Shown in pieces: positions 46,601 through 54,317 of a DNA stretch of 64,000 nt. The position numbers were made by a program, and so were the translations under genes. The notes beneath the pieces are model-generated. The model had not been told where the DNA came from, searched no databases, and was given only the letters and a program-made list of their open reading frames with translations. How positions within the stretch are numbered: the stretch's first letter is position 1; each line of letters starts with the position of its first letter. The DNA lies in contig MEPB01000049.1 of the NCBI GenBank assembly GCA_001769385.1, positions 157,771-221,770 of the forward strand, given 5' to 3'. This DNA is from Bacteroidetes bacterium RIFCSPLOWO2_12_FULL_35_15 (GTDB lineage Bacteria; Bacteroidota; Bacteroidia; 2-12-FULL-35-15).

Positions 46601-47125
46601 GATCGTTGAGTTTACTAATAATCCGGAAGCGTACATGGTAGTACTACAGCCATTTCCAATCGAATCGTCAGGAGAAACTGTGGGGCCGGCTATTGAAGTA
46701 ATAGCATAGGTGTTTATATTATTACCGGGCTTACAAAATGTTAATGTATAAGGTCCCGGACCATTCAAACAAATAGGAGAACCAACAGCAACCTGTGGAC
46801 CACAGCCAATCTGATAATATAATGCTCCCGGAGGAACCGCTCCTGAGGCTATTTGAAAATTAATTGCTACCGCAGAAGGATCCAGCGTGATGCTAATTTC
46901 GATGCATTTATCCGGAGGCAATGTCCCACAACAATTACCTACTCTTGGAACAGCCGGAGATGTCCAGGTTCCATTTGGAAAACCGGTAAGATCAACACTA
47001 AAAAAAGGAGTTGAAGGATCACAATTACCTGATTGAGAAAAAGAAACTGAACTAATACCAAACAATAATGATACTGCTGAAATGATTTTTAAAAAATTGG
47101 AAATATGCATTCTGTATATAGTCAT
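40646..47125 (-). CDS. Giant SprB-repeat/PKD adhesin with gliding-type C-terminal domain
   Basis: 2159-residue surface protein. Signal peptide to about residue 32 (SVSFSQ), then a Cys-containing N-terminal domain (NCCGTLPPDKC). From about 418 to 1470 run roughly 20 SprB-type repeats, each near 'G.PYSYLWSNG..T..I..L.AG.Y.VTVTD..GC' with a Cys pair. Seven PKD domains follow (about 1472-2060, each with 'W.W.FGD......NP.H.Y...G.Y.V.L.V....GC'). The last ~90 residues (FYIPNAFTPGVSNGTNDSF, WIFDRWGNQIF, HKYRGTVTLVR) are the gliding motility-associated C-terminal domain for T9SS. Likely a long adhesin like SprB. A second ATG at 47110 is possible; the -7 box supports 47125. Confidence 0.92.
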   Translation of the reverse strand: MTIYRMHISNFLKIISAVSLLFGISSVSFSQSGNCDPSTPFFSVDLTGFPNGTWTSPAVPRVGNCCGTLPPDKCIEISITLDPSAVAINFQIASGAVPPGALYYQIGCGPQVAVGSPICLNGPGPYTLTFCKPGNNINTYAITSIAGPTVSPDDSIGNGCSTTMYASGLLVNSTINWTSVNPGSAGAYNSYLSCTNGCDSTVVTGTTTSPAYVDYVVCGTPLAGACIAAGLWCDTIRIYFSPPITNPVNPNPAVFCANASGILLTGTVGGGAPPYTYSWTNGANGSGTVVGTGTTYTATTDGTYSFIVYDRNYPACPAQITNVPVTISPVPIVNAGPDQTICGTSATLNGTVTGATGGIWSGGSGTFSPSATTGNATYTPTASELITGTVILTITSTGNGACTAVSDQVVIHISPPIYVTISAPSLVCYNSTATLTANVSGGIPPYSYLWNTGQTSQTLTNMAPGTYGVTVTGFGGSSCTATANVTIASNPQIIVTTSPNNSISCSTTAIISASATGGTGNLNYLWSNGATTNSTIVNTGTYAITVMDAAGCTASNSVSVIASNSTLLANLNQPSVLCNGATTTLTVAANGGFGGYTYSWNTGATSSSVVVGAGSYCATVTDGGGCTTSSCVSVTQNTLLIVNVPTPPVVCNGSTSTASAFVSGGQAPYNYLWSNGQPTQSITAAAGNYTITVTDAIGCSTSASVTISQAAPLNVSMTSTSVGCFGGNNGTATTNVTGGTPGYFFSWSPYGGSSSVASNLMTGTYTVTVTDAIGCSESSTVNVIQPYPLNASVTINNNVSCYNGNNGSATVVPTGGTPGYSYSWSPIGGSSQSATNLSAGNYFISLTDVNGCVQSVSTTITQPSQLMGSIVSATDVSCNGGNNGSITVSASGGTAGYTYVWAPFGGTNATASNLSTGSYTVTITDSKGCVVQVTATISEPTVLTSVISGNTNVSCNGGNNGTATTIATGGTAPYTYAWNTSPVQTGFTANNLTAGNYFVTVTDSKGCVTTSTTVAITQPPILTVTASPSSLISCNSTILISATASGGFGTYNYQWSNGGTSPTITVNTGTYSIVVTDGNGCTTSGSVSVMASNSTLIVSIPTPANICYGTTTTITANASGGFGSYTYLWSNTATSSSITGGAGSYCVTVTDAGGCIANACVTVTQNTPVAASIGTPPTVCPGASTTITASGSGGQSPYSFLWNTGQTTSSISKPAGTYTVTVSDATGSSCFSIASITINQETPMTLIVNSSNVSCFGGTNGTASVYVTDGMPGYTYSWSPAGGNNSLATNLTQGSYTVSVTDMIGCIQTGTTIINQPLSAVSINMSTTPVLCFGQSNGTATASGNGGSSPYSYYWWINGSSATTITGLPVGNYSATVADNTGCYTNNSVIVSAPDDILLSGSSISTTCSSNNGTATVTATGGTGAYSYSWSPSGGNAATASNLAAGNYTVTVTDANNCQKQIPLTVSATPSFLSANFSTSAACFNTVTTFTDISTTSNDSIIAWSWNFGEPSSGLSNFSSLQNPIHTYASSGTFSVTLTVTTAVGCNGTYSSNAVVYPLPVASYTATPTCVNSFTLFTNTSSISGGIIMGWSWNFGDPASGSNNISNLQNPTHIFTNAGTYLIILTVTSDNGCTNSTTQNQVISGTPIAGFSATSVCQNLSTTFTDASSVSGSTINGWTWNFGDSSPLNSNQDPNYTYGSSGIYNVILTVTSTSGCQDSDTMSVTVNPLPIVSFSAPPVCVNNATIFADQTVISSGTLTSWAWNFGNFTPVYYGQNPNYMYSTSGIFNVSLSVTSSNGCVGSVTQPVNVYALPVANFTNNNACLNSATLFTDISTVPGGSITSWLWGFGDGSPVGTIQNPSHIFLNAGAYNTSLVVTSNNGCIDTITKPLTVLPLPVVQFIVDDSSGCATYCTQFNDASVSLGGTITNWLWDFGDQSLQSTLQSPEHCYSQSGLYTIVLTATTSNGCSAKDSVADLINVYPVPNAEFTFTPQPASTLNSVVSFTDLSVGASAWMWDFGDFHDVTSSYLENPTHNYSDEGTYCITLVVQNNYLCVDTVIHCLQVDPEFSFYIPNAFTPGVSNGTNDSFGGEGTNISEYDMWIFDRWGNQIFHTTDLVRKWNGHANNGKDIAQQDVYVYVVKLVDFRGNLHKYRGTVTLVR

Positions 47126-47144
47126 AGCAGATTCTACAATTTAT

Positions 47145-47152
47145 CAAATATA
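47145..47152 (-). promoter_or_regulatory. -7 box TATATTTG for the giant adhesin
   Basis: TATATTTG on the minus strand, 19 bp before the ATG at 47125. A match to TAnnTTTG that gives a short leader. Confidence 0.45.
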
Positions 47153-47345
47153 GGTTAAAATATTTATAGTAAAAGTAATGAAGTGCATTTTTTAGAAGAC
47201 AAAAATATACTTTATATAGACAGATACATAAAACCAAATAAAGTTGCATCGATTACAAAGAATTTATAAGAAATGAATTTATTTCCGGAGGTTATGGTGT
47301 ATTGAAAAATTGCAGTTAATCGTTTAGGAGGTAAAATCTACTATA

Positions 47346-47395
47346 AAAAAGGAGAAATCTCATTGAATTAAATCAATTAAAGATTTCTCCTTTTT
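47346..47395 (-). terminator. Terminator of the dehydrogenase/crotonase gene
   Basis: AAAAAGGAGAAATCT and AGATTTCTCCTTTTT are perfect inverted repeats around a 20-base loop, directly after the stop at 47414 on the minus strand. The stem shares the GGAGAAATCT stretch with the internal arms of the MITE family, so the terminator may have come from such an element. Confidence 0.75.
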
Positions 47396-47413
47396 GAAAA
47401 ATTAAAATGAAAT

Positions 47414-49432
47414 TTATTTATGAATAAAATTCGCTTTCATTTTAGGACCATTGGTTTTGAAATTCTCTAAGCCAATTTTCATATCCTCTGTGTTCAAACA
47501 TTCACCAAACATACGTGATTCCAAGTCAAGACCTTCTTTCAAGGTCAATCGGGATCCTTCATAGATCGCTTTCACAATGATCTCATCGATCTTTTTACTC
47601 AAATGACCGATCTCAATTGGTTTTGGATTTCCATTAGTAGAAATAGGTTCTTTCGGAACTGTTTTTACTTTCACTTCGCCTGAAGCAATTTGTTTTGCCA
47701 GCTTAACAGCTTCATCGACCAGGTCGCCTTCTGCTTCTTTGTACACCAACCCAATTTCCGCAGCTTCTTTACTGGAAACACTTCTTGCAGTACGTAAAAT
47801 TTCCGCTGCTTTTTCAACACCAACAATTCGCGGTAAACGCTGTGTTCCACCTGCTCCGGGTATAAATCCAAGATTAACTTCCGGCTGACAAACCAACACC
47901 GGCAATCCTTTTTTACAGATACGGGCAGTACAAGCCATTGCTAATTCATTACCACCGCCAAATGCAAATCCATTCATAGCACATACAACAGGTTTTGCAT
48001 AGTTTTCTACATAATCAACAACCGCTTGGAATGTACGGGAATTGTTGTATCCTTCAGCAGGTGTTTTTAATGAAGCAAGCATATTAATATCAGCACCCGA
48101 AACAAATGCTTTTGTACCGAATCCTGTAATTACAACCGACTTAATAGAGTTATCATCCTTCACTTCTTCCATTGCATTTTTGATCTGTCCCAATACTTCC
48201 AGATTTAATGCATTCAGTACTTTTGGTCTGCGAATGGTGATCAATAATACATCTTCATGTTTGGAGGCAACAATGTCCAATAATTTCCAACCGCCTTCAG
48301 CTTTTGCTTTTTCCAGTACTTTTGGGAAAGGGAAGGAAGGATGTGATGTACAGAAGTTTTTTACCAGATCATATGACTTGTCAATTCCTAATTTATTCAT
48401 GAATGTAAATGGAGCTTTGATCACGAGTGACATTTCACAAGCCATATTCAGATCATTGATATCAACAATCCCGATATCGAGGATAAAAGTGGCCAATGCG
48501 AAGAATGCCCCACGGAACTCATTTACTAATTTTTCTTCTTTTTCAGGACTTAATTCTACTTTTTCGCCTCGCTGAGCGATCACCCAATTTTCTTTCTTTT
48601 GATTTTTTTCGTGAAGCGCTGCAGGTGTTTTAAACCAAGGCATCAGTAATTTTCCCATCTCATCCAGGCCATGTGCTGTAATAGGATTTCCGCCAGTTAA
48701 ATTCAACGCTGTAAATGGACCAACGCCTTGTCCAAGTGCTTTTACAGCCGCTGCATCGATCTCTTTTTCGCTGCCCCAACCTTTTTCATAACACATGATG
48801 GCTGTTTGGCAGATCCCTTCAAAAATCGGGTCGATAGCATAACCATATGAACTTTTTACTTTAATAGGTACTTTACCGATCGCTTCATAAAATGAGAGTA
48901 GTAAATTTAAAAGTTTAGTTTCAGTGTCTTTGCCCGGTACAAGTTCAACAACAGGATTAATTTCTGCAGGGAAAAAGTAATGAGCAACTAAACACCTTGA
49001 TTTATTTTTGATATTACGGAAGATCACTTCCGGTTGCATGTGTGAAGAGTTAGAAAGATAAATGCAAGTATCATCGGTAAGTGTTTCTACCTGGCGAAAA
49101 ATTTTATCTTTAATGTTTTCATCTTCTGTAGCGGCTTCTATTACGAGCTGTGAACCACGCACTTGCTCGTAATCAGCAGAAAAAATTAAAGCATTTTTTA
49201 TTCTTTCCGCTTGTTCAGGTTTGAAAGCACCTGCTTCAACACCTTTATTGATCTTCTTATGAGCTTTTTCTTTTGCTTTTTCCAATGCTTGTGGAGAAAT
49301 ATCCACCACAATAACACTTACTCCGTATGGAGAAAGCGATTTAGCAAAATGCAATGCGATATCCGGACCAATTTGTCCTGCTCCAATTACCGAAATCTTT
49401 GAAATATTGATATTTTTAAAATTGTATGACAT
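47414..49432 (-). CDS. 3-hydroxyacyl-CoA dehydrogenase / enoyl-CoA hydratase fusion (dehydrogenase first)
   Basis: 672-residue two-domain enzyme for CoA-thioester beta-oxidation or its reverse. Residues 1-~375 are a 3-hydroxyacyl-CoA dehydrogenase: NAD fold VIGAGQIGPDIALHFA (Gly17, 19, 22), VIEAATED, catalytic His151 in VAHYFFP and Glu163 in PVVELVP. Residues ~390-672 are a crotonase: oxyanion hole SGADIN, catalytic Glu496 in GGGNELAMA and Glu518 in PEVNLGFIPGAGGTQRL. FadB has the opposite order. The dehydrogenase-first layout resembles crotonyl-CoA hydratase/3-hydroxybutyryl-CoA dehydrogenases of archaeal CO2-fixation cycles, though a plain fatty-acid role is as likely. Own promoter (49454) and terminator. 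Confidence 0.93.
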   Translation of the reverse strand: MSYNFKNINISKISVIGAGQIGPDIALHFAKSLSPYGVSVIVVDISPQALEKAKEKAHKKINKGVEAGAFKPEQAERIKNALIFSADYEQVRGSQLVIEAATEDENIKDKIFRQVETLTDDTCIYLSNSSHMQPEVIFRNIKNKSRCLVAHYFFPAEINPVVELVPGKDTETKLLNLLLSFYEAIGKVPIKVKSSYGYAIDPIFEGICQTAIMCYEKGWGSEKEIDAAAVKALGQGVGPFTALNLTGGNPITAHGLDEMGKLLMPWFKTPAALHEKNQKKENWVIAQRGEKVELSPEKEEKLVNEFRGAFFALATFILDIGIVDINDLNMACEMSLVIKAPFTFMNKLGIDKSYDLVKNFCTSHPSFPFPKVLEKAKAEGGWKLLDIVASKHEDVLLITIRRPKVLNALNLEVLGQIKNAMEEVKDDNSIKSVVITGFGTKAFVSGADINMLASLKTPAEGYNNSRTFQAVVDYVENYAKPVVCAMNGFAFGGGNELAMACTARICKKGLPVLVCQPEVNLGFIPGAGGTQRLPRIVGVEKAAEILRTARSVSSKEAAEIGLVYKEAEGDLVDEAVKLAKQIASGEVKVKTVPKEPISTNGNPKPIEIGHLSKKIDEIIVKAIYEGSRLTLKEGLDLESRMFGECLNTEDMKIGLENFKTNGPKMKANFIHK

Positions 49433-49453
49433 AGTTTTGTTTTTTTAGTTGAG

Positions 49454-49461
49454 CAAATATA
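49454..49461 (-). promoter_or_regulatory. -7 box TATATTTG for the dehydrogenase/crotonase gene
   Basis: TATATTTG on the minus strand, 21 bp before ATG 49432. Matches TAnnTTTG; no convincing -33 element. Confidence 0.45.
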
Positions 49462-49556
49462 TTCTTATACAGCAAAAATTGGCATGATGAATATCATGGT
49501 TTACAGGTATGTTGAAAAACAAAAAAGTATTAAAAGAGTTCTATTATTCTTATAAA

Positions 49557-51938
49557 TTATTCGGAGAAAGGGATGATCACATAAAAAGTTGTTCCTTTAT
49601 TTACTTCACTTTTTAATGAAATGCTTCCTCCAAGGGTTTCTACCTGAGTTTTGGTCATGTGTAAACCAAGTCCTTTCCCTTCCACTTCAAAATGAAATCT
49701 CTTATATAATCCGAAAATGTATTTCCCATGCTTTTCTATATCAATACCTTTCCCATTATCGGATACAGTCACAAGAAGGTGGTTCTTTTCCCTTTTTGCA
49801 GAAACTATAATGACTGGTTTTCTATCGTCAGCGCGATATTTTATTGCGTTGTTTAAAAGATTATAAAGTATGCTTTCTATATAACTTTTCACACTTATTA
49901 TCTCCACTACCTCTTTAGAGATATTGGTTTCAATAAGGCAATCACATTCCTCTATTTGTTTTTTTAAGGCATTTGAAATACTAATAATAAGGTTGGGAAT
50001 ATTTATACTCTCCTTGTTTTTATTGATTCCGGAACGTGCAGAAAGAATAACATGTAAGTCCTTTAATAGAACATCCATATTATTCACGGCTTGCTGGATG
50101 TGCTGAATTGTTTTAAATTTTTCGTCTTCACTAAGATCAGGAAAATCAAAAAGATTGCATAAACCTTGAAGATTTGTTATCGGGGCACGTAGATTATGTG
50201 ATACGATATAATTAAATTGCATCAACTCATTGTTTTTATCTGAGAGTTCTTTTATCAGTTTTTCTCTCTCATTTTCTGACTGTTTACGCTCTTCTTCTTT
50301 TAAATTATTTTCTAATGCGAAAGCAATGTTATCTGTGATTTTTTCTAGTAATTCAACTTCTTCCTGCAAAGAAAAGAAGTTTGTTTGGTCCGAATACAAA
50401 GTGAAGGCACCCATAACCTTTTTACGTATGATGATTGGAAGCGAAATAGAAGAACGGTATCCTCTTTTTAGTGCCTCTTTGCACCAAGGCTCCATGAGCG
50501 GGTCGTTTTGAATGTCGTTACAAATAACCGTTTTCCCTTCACGAACTGCTATTCCTGTCGGGCCTCTGCCTTTCGGGATATCTTTGGTAGAAATGTTTTT
50601 AATTTTTGTAAGGTACCCGTCTTCAAATCCATCAAAGGCCATAGGTATTACTGTTTGAGTTTCATCATTAACCAGACCTATCCAGCTCATGCGAAATTTT
50701 CCATGAGTAATTGTAATGTTACAAACCTCGGAAAAAAGTTTTTCACGATCCTGTATTCTAACAATTAAATAATTGATCTGGCTAATAAGGGCATACAAGC
50801 GGTTAAGTTTCACTAATGCTTCTTCCTCTTTTTTGCGTTCTGTGATATTTCGAATACTGTTTTGATAACATTTTACCTTACCATCAACTATAACTTGTTT
50901 TGCTGAGTGGGAGATCCAACGGATCTTACCGTCCTCATCAATCAATCTGTATTCGTGATGATTAATAATTTCTCCTTTAGTTTTGAGAGCCTGCCATTTT
51001 TGTAAGGAAAGTTCTTTGTCTTCACTATAAATATTTAAGGGGATTTTTTTTCCGAGAAAAATATTTCCAGGATAACCTAAGACTTCATAACACTGCGGAC
51101 TTGCAAAAATGAGATTGTCATTAACATCAGTAAGAGTAGTAAGGTTTAAACTATTCTGAACTACAGCTTTAAAGTTTGCTTCACTATCAATCAGTTCAGT
51201 CTCTATTTTTTTACGCACTGTGATATCATGCGCTGTTGCATAGGTAATTCCTTCCTCTTTTATAAAAACAGCACGCCAGGTTAACCATTTTACAGAGCCA
51301 TCTTTACATAAATAACGATTCTCGAAATTAAGAGTAGCGCCTTTACTTATCTGCCGGGCCATTTCATCAATTGTATCCTGCTTGTCTTCAGGAACAACAA
51401 AGTCAACAAATGGTTTTGAAATAAGTTCTTCTTCCGAATAACCAAGCACTTCTGTAAAAGAAGGATTTGTCTTCAGGAAAGTTCCATTAGGATCCGCCAT
51501 ACACATCAAGTCGGCAGATGTCAGGAAGAATTTAAAGAATTGTTCTTTTTCCTTTTCCAGGAGCTTGCGCTCCGTTATATCCTCAACGATAGCAATATGA
51601 TCCAACTCCGGATTTTTTTCTTTTTCCAGCCACAAATTAGAAACAGTGAGATTAACCCAGATCACAGATCCGTCTTTTTTAATGTATCGTTTTTCTATTG
51701 TAAAAGTGGAAATATCTTCGCTTAATAAAAGCGCCATGTTATCGAGGTCTGCCTTCAAATCATCGGGATGGGTTATATCAACAAAGGAAAGCTGTAGCGC
51801 TTCTTTTTGCGAATAGCCGATGATATCACAATACTTTTGATTTATCTGTTTAAAACGATTTGTGACGGAATCAATTATTGATACTCCAATAGAAGCTTGC
51901 TCAAAAATAGAACGAAAAAACAGTTCACTATTTTTCAT
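49557..51938 (-). CDS. Multi-PAS/GAF sensor histidine kinase
   Basis: 793-residue soluble hybrid sensor with no membrane segment. Three PAS domains (about 1-125, 132-245 and 252-370) each end in a PAC-like 'DIT.RK/NITERK'. A GAF domain (about 395-545) holds WIGLVNDETQTVIPMAF and GRGPTGIAVREGKTVICNDI. A HisKA dimerisation helix has the phospho-acceptor His581 in IVSHNLRAPI, followed by the ATPase with LLNNAIKYR (N-box), VSDNGKGI (G1) and GLGLHMTKTQ (G2). It should autophosphorylate in response to small ligands or redox cofactors. No response regulator is adjacent, so it is an orphan kinase. Confidence 0.92.
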   Translation of the reverse strand: MKNSELFFRSIFEQASIGVSIIDSVTNRFKQINQKYCDIIGYSQKEALQLSFVDITHPDDLKADLDNMALLLSEDISTFTIEKRYIKKDGSVIWVNLTVSNLWLEKEKNPELDHIAIVEDITERKLLEKEKEQFFKFFLTSADLMCMADPNGTFLKTNPSFTEVLGYSEEELISKPFVDFVVPEDKQDTIDEMARQISKGATLNFENRYLCKDGSVKWLTWRAVFIKEEGITYATAHDITVRKKIETELIDSEANFKAVVQNSLNLTTLTDVNDNLIFASPQCYEVLGYPGNIFLGKKIPLNIYSEDKELSLQKWQALKTKGEIINHHEYRLIDEDGKIRWISHSAKQVIVDGKVKCYQNSIRNITERKKEEEALVKLNRLYALISQINYLIVRIQDREKLFSEVCNITITHGKFRMSWIGLVNDETQTVIPMAFDGFEDGYLTKIKNISTKDIPKGRGPTGIAVREGKTVICNDIQNDPLMEPWCKEALKRGYRSSISLPIIIRKKVMGAFTLYSDQTNFFSLQEEVELLEKITDNIAFALENNLKEEERKQSENEREKLIKELSDKNNELMQFNYIVSHNLRAPITNLQGLCNLFDFPDLSEDEKFKTIQHIQQAVNNMDVLLKDLHVILSARSGINKNKESINIPNLIISISNALKKQIEECDCLIETNISKEVVEIISVKSYIESILYNLLNNAIKYRADDRKPVIIVSAKREKNHLLVTVSDNGKGIDIEKHGKYIFGLYKRFHFEVEGKGLGLHMTKTQVETLGGSISLKSEVNKGTTFYVIIPFSE

Positions 51939-52054
51939 GTCTTTTCGATTATAATATAATTGAAGTAGAGTATTCGCAATCTAAATAAAAAAATCATGTT
52001 CCATTTTTCAGTCCGGAAAAGATGTAAATAAAGTGAAATTTTCATTCTTGAAGC

Positions 52055-52068
52055 ATGACAAAAGTCAT
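52055..52068. promoter_or_regulatory. Perfect palindrome ATGAC-AAAA-GTCAT
   Basis: A 14-bp 5-4-5 inverted repeat of CRP/FNR type in the divergent gap between the multi-PAS kinase (minus, 116 bp) and the TauE/SafE gene (plus, 163 bp). The rest of this 293-bp gap holds no gene. Confidence 0.35.
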
Positions 52069-52231
52069 GGATTCTCATTTTTTTGCGCTGAAAATTCAAG
52101 GGTTTTAATATCTAGCAGGAGGATTATAGAAATTATGAATTGGAAGAAAAGGATGGATTTTTTACAATAGAAACAAAAAAAGGATAATTTTAGAAAATAA
52201 AAATTGATTTTTTAATAACCGGATATGTAAT

Positions 52232-52966
52232 ATGACAACATCCATTATTCTGTTTTATATTCTGCTTCTTATCATCGCATTCCTGTATGCCTCTGTTGGA
52301 CATGGCGGTGCAAGTGGTTATCTGGCATTGATGGCTTTTTTTTCATTCGCTCCTGAAACGATGCGTCCAATAGCTTTACTGTTGAATATTTTTGTTTCAT
52401 TTATTGCTTTTGCTCTATATTACCGTAGTGGCTATTTTAAATGGAACCTGTTTTGGCCATTTGCGATAGCCTCTGTTCCTGCTGCATTTTTAGGTGGATT
52501 AATTACCATTGATGCCGGTTTATATAAAAAAATACTCGCAGTTCTTTTATTGTTTTCAGTAATAAAACTGTTAGGATTTAATGCGCAAAAAAAAGGTTCT
52601 TTTAAAGAACCAAATATGATCATTGCTATTTTAATTGGAGCTTCAATAGGTTTGTTTTCTGGCATGATAGGTATTGGTGGCGGTATTATTTTAAGTCCTT
52701 TGATCCTGTTACTGCATTGGGCAGATATGAAAAAAACAGCAGCAGTTTCTGCCTTGTTCATTTTTGTGAATTCTCTTGCCGGTTTAGCGGGTCTTTTTGC
52801 AAAAGGATTTGAATATAAAAACGAAATGGGAATAATGATACTTATTGCTTTTGCAGGAGGAGTGGCAGGTTCTTATTTTGGAGCTAAGAAATTTGAAAGT
52901 AGTTTGCTAAATAAATTATTAGCTGTTGTATTGATCATTGCTGTTGTTAAATTAATAATTACTTAG
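52232..52966 (+). CDS. TauE/SafE family membrane transporter
   Basis: 244-residue inner-membrane protein with about eight helices in two similar halves. The family signatures are GHGGASGYLALMAF in the first half and GMIGIGGGIILSPLILLL in the second. TauE/SafE proteins export sulfite, sulfoacetate or other organosulfur anions. No taurine or sulfonate genes are near, so the substrate is open. The stop codon TAG lies on the edge of a MITE insertion: TTA target sequence plus the first element base, which preserved the reading frame end. It follows a -7-poor, 293-bp gap. Confidence 0.9.
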   Translation: MTTSIILFYILLLIIAFLYASVGHGGASGYLALMAFFSFAPETMRPIALLLNIFVSFIAFALYYRSGYFKWNLFWPFAIASVPAAFLGGLITIDAGLYKKILAVLLLFSVIKLLGFNAQKKGSFKEPNMIIAILIGASIGLFSGMIGIGGGIILSPLILLLHWADMKKTAAVSALFIFVNSLAGLAGLFAKGFEYKNEMGIMILIAFAGGVAGSYFGAKKFESSLLNKLLAVVLIIAVVKLIIT

Positions 52967-53128
52967 AGCCTGTTTAAATTTTAATAAAAGAATCTATTTA
53001 CTATATTTTTAACCATTCTGTCATTTCGACCAGAGGGAGAAATCTTAATAAAATTAGATAAAAATGAGATTTCTCCCTCTGGTCGAAATTGACATATAAT
53101 ACATTTTGAGTAAAATTTAAACAGGCTC
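52966..53128. mobile_element. MITE copy 2, 163 bp, TTA target duplication
   Basis: Reverse complement of the element at 3467-3627. Ends GAGCCTGTTTAAATTTTA and TAAAATTTAAACAGGCTC are nearly perfect inverted repeats. Flanked by TTA at 52963-52965 and 53129-53131. Contains the same internal long palindrome (53019-53045 with 53067-53094) with one inserted T in the right arm. Inserted exactly at the stop codon of the TauE/SafE gene. No coding capacity. Confidence 0.82.
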
Positions 53129-53284
53129 TTAGTTTTTTTCTAAAAATACCGTTTTTGTGGTTTCCTTCCTTCCATACTTTTCATAATCATAAGTGATGCA
53201 TAGACGTTCGGCTTATCAATAGAATTCTTTTCATCTGACAAATTTATTATAAACAGAATCACAATTTCAGCAGAGAATTAATTA

Positions 53285-53298
53285 TTGATTAAAATCAA
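53285..53298. promoter_or_regulatory. FNR-type box TTGAT-TAAA-ATCAA
   Basis: Exact match to the consensus FNR site TTGAT-N4-ATCAA, centred about 131 bp before the universal stress protein start. FNR-family proteins commonly activate universal stress genes under oxygen limitation. No FNR gene is in the window. Confidence 0.5.
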
Positions 53299-53422
53299 TC
53301 CCATTTTTGATTCCTGTCATCGAGATACATTCAACATCCCCTTTACTTTGTAGGCGAAATGATTTCGAATAAATTTATAAGCGAATTCATTTTTAAAAGC
53401 ACTCTTTTCAAAATAAAAGACC

Positions 53423-54256
53423 ATGATAAAAAAAATAATTTGCCCAACCGATTTTTCTAAAGCATCAATAAACGCTGCCGAATATGCCGCGAAACTTGCT
53501 AAAATTTTTGATGCAGAACTTTTGTTTGTTAATGTTCAACGTATTCCACAAGTTGTTGCAGCTGTTAGTATAGGCGGTGGAGTAGGTGCGAATAAAAGGG
53601 ACAATGTTGTTATGATAGCGAAAAAATTAGAACAGATGAGCATAGAAGCAAATAAGATGTTCAAAATATCAACCGATTATGAAGTGGATATTACAACAGC
53701 TTCCTTGGTAAAGATCATTTCTGATATTGGCGCAGATAAAACATTGGTAGTAATGGGAACAAATGGAGCAGAAGATATTGAGCAATATTTGTTTGGCACT
53801 AATACCTATCAGGTAATTGAAAAAGCTAATTCTCCGGTTTTGGTGGTACATGAAAATGTGCCTTATGGAAGTATAAAAAAAATTGTATTTGCATGGGATT
53901 ACAGCTCAAAGAGTAAATTTTCATTTTCATTACTAAGTGATTTTAGGAAGGCCTTTGATCCCAAGTTTGTTTTTCTTCATGTGAGTAAGCATCATACAGA
54001 GATAAGTAAAGATGTTTTCAGGGCGCTTCGCAGCGAAATAACAGCGGTGTTAGGAGATGGAAAAAATGTTGAATTTGAACAGCTTTTCTCCGATGATATC
54101 CCTGAAAGTATCAATGCCTATATGCTGGAATCAAAAGCAGATATGCTTTCAATTACTTATTACAACAGGGGATTTATTAATAATATTTTTCATGGAACGG
54201 TTACAAAAGAACTTACTCAAACAGAAGTATATCCTGTTTTGGTTTTACATGCCTGA
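53423..54256 (+). CDS. Tandem universal stress protein (two UspA domains)
   Basis: 277-residue cytosolic protein of two UspA folds. The first (about 1-145) opens ICPTDFSKASINAAEYAAKLA and has the ATP-binding motif MGTNGAEDIEQYLFGTN (about 110-127, pattern G-x2-G-x9-G-S/T). The second (about 148-277) starts KIVFAWDYSSKSKFSF and ends VYPVLVLHA but lacks the glycine motif, so it probably does not bind ATP. Often induced by anoxia, starvation or uncoupling. An FNR-type box stands upstream. It is followed by a small outer-membrane protein gene (61 bp). Confidence 0.92.
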   Translation: MIKKIICPTDFSKASINAAEYAAKLAKIFDAELLFVNVQRIPQVVAAVSIGGGVGANKRDNVVMIAKKLEQMSIEANKMFKISTDYEVDITTASLVKIISDIGADKTLVVMGTNGAEDIEQYLFGTNTYQVIEKANSPVLVVHENVPYGSIKKIVFAWDYSSKSKFSFSLLSDFRKAFDPKFVFLHVSKHHTEISKDVFRALRSEITAVLGDGKNVEFEQLFSDDIPESINAYMLESKADMLSITYYNRGFINNIFHGTVTKELTQTEVYPVLVLHA

Positions 54257-54317
54257 ATTTTTTAAGAGAAAAATACCATTGAAATAGTAAATATTCACCA
54301 ATTAAATTCCTGGGAAA

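Noticed and set aside
40646..47125. Possible assembly artefact because of repetitive sequence
   Set aside because: The repeats are diverged protein domains and the frame is open for 2159 codons with a proper signal peptide and C-terminal domain.
48042..48575. 177-residue plus-strand frame
   Set aside because: Lies entirely antisense to the dehydrogenase/crotonase fusion and shows no domain.
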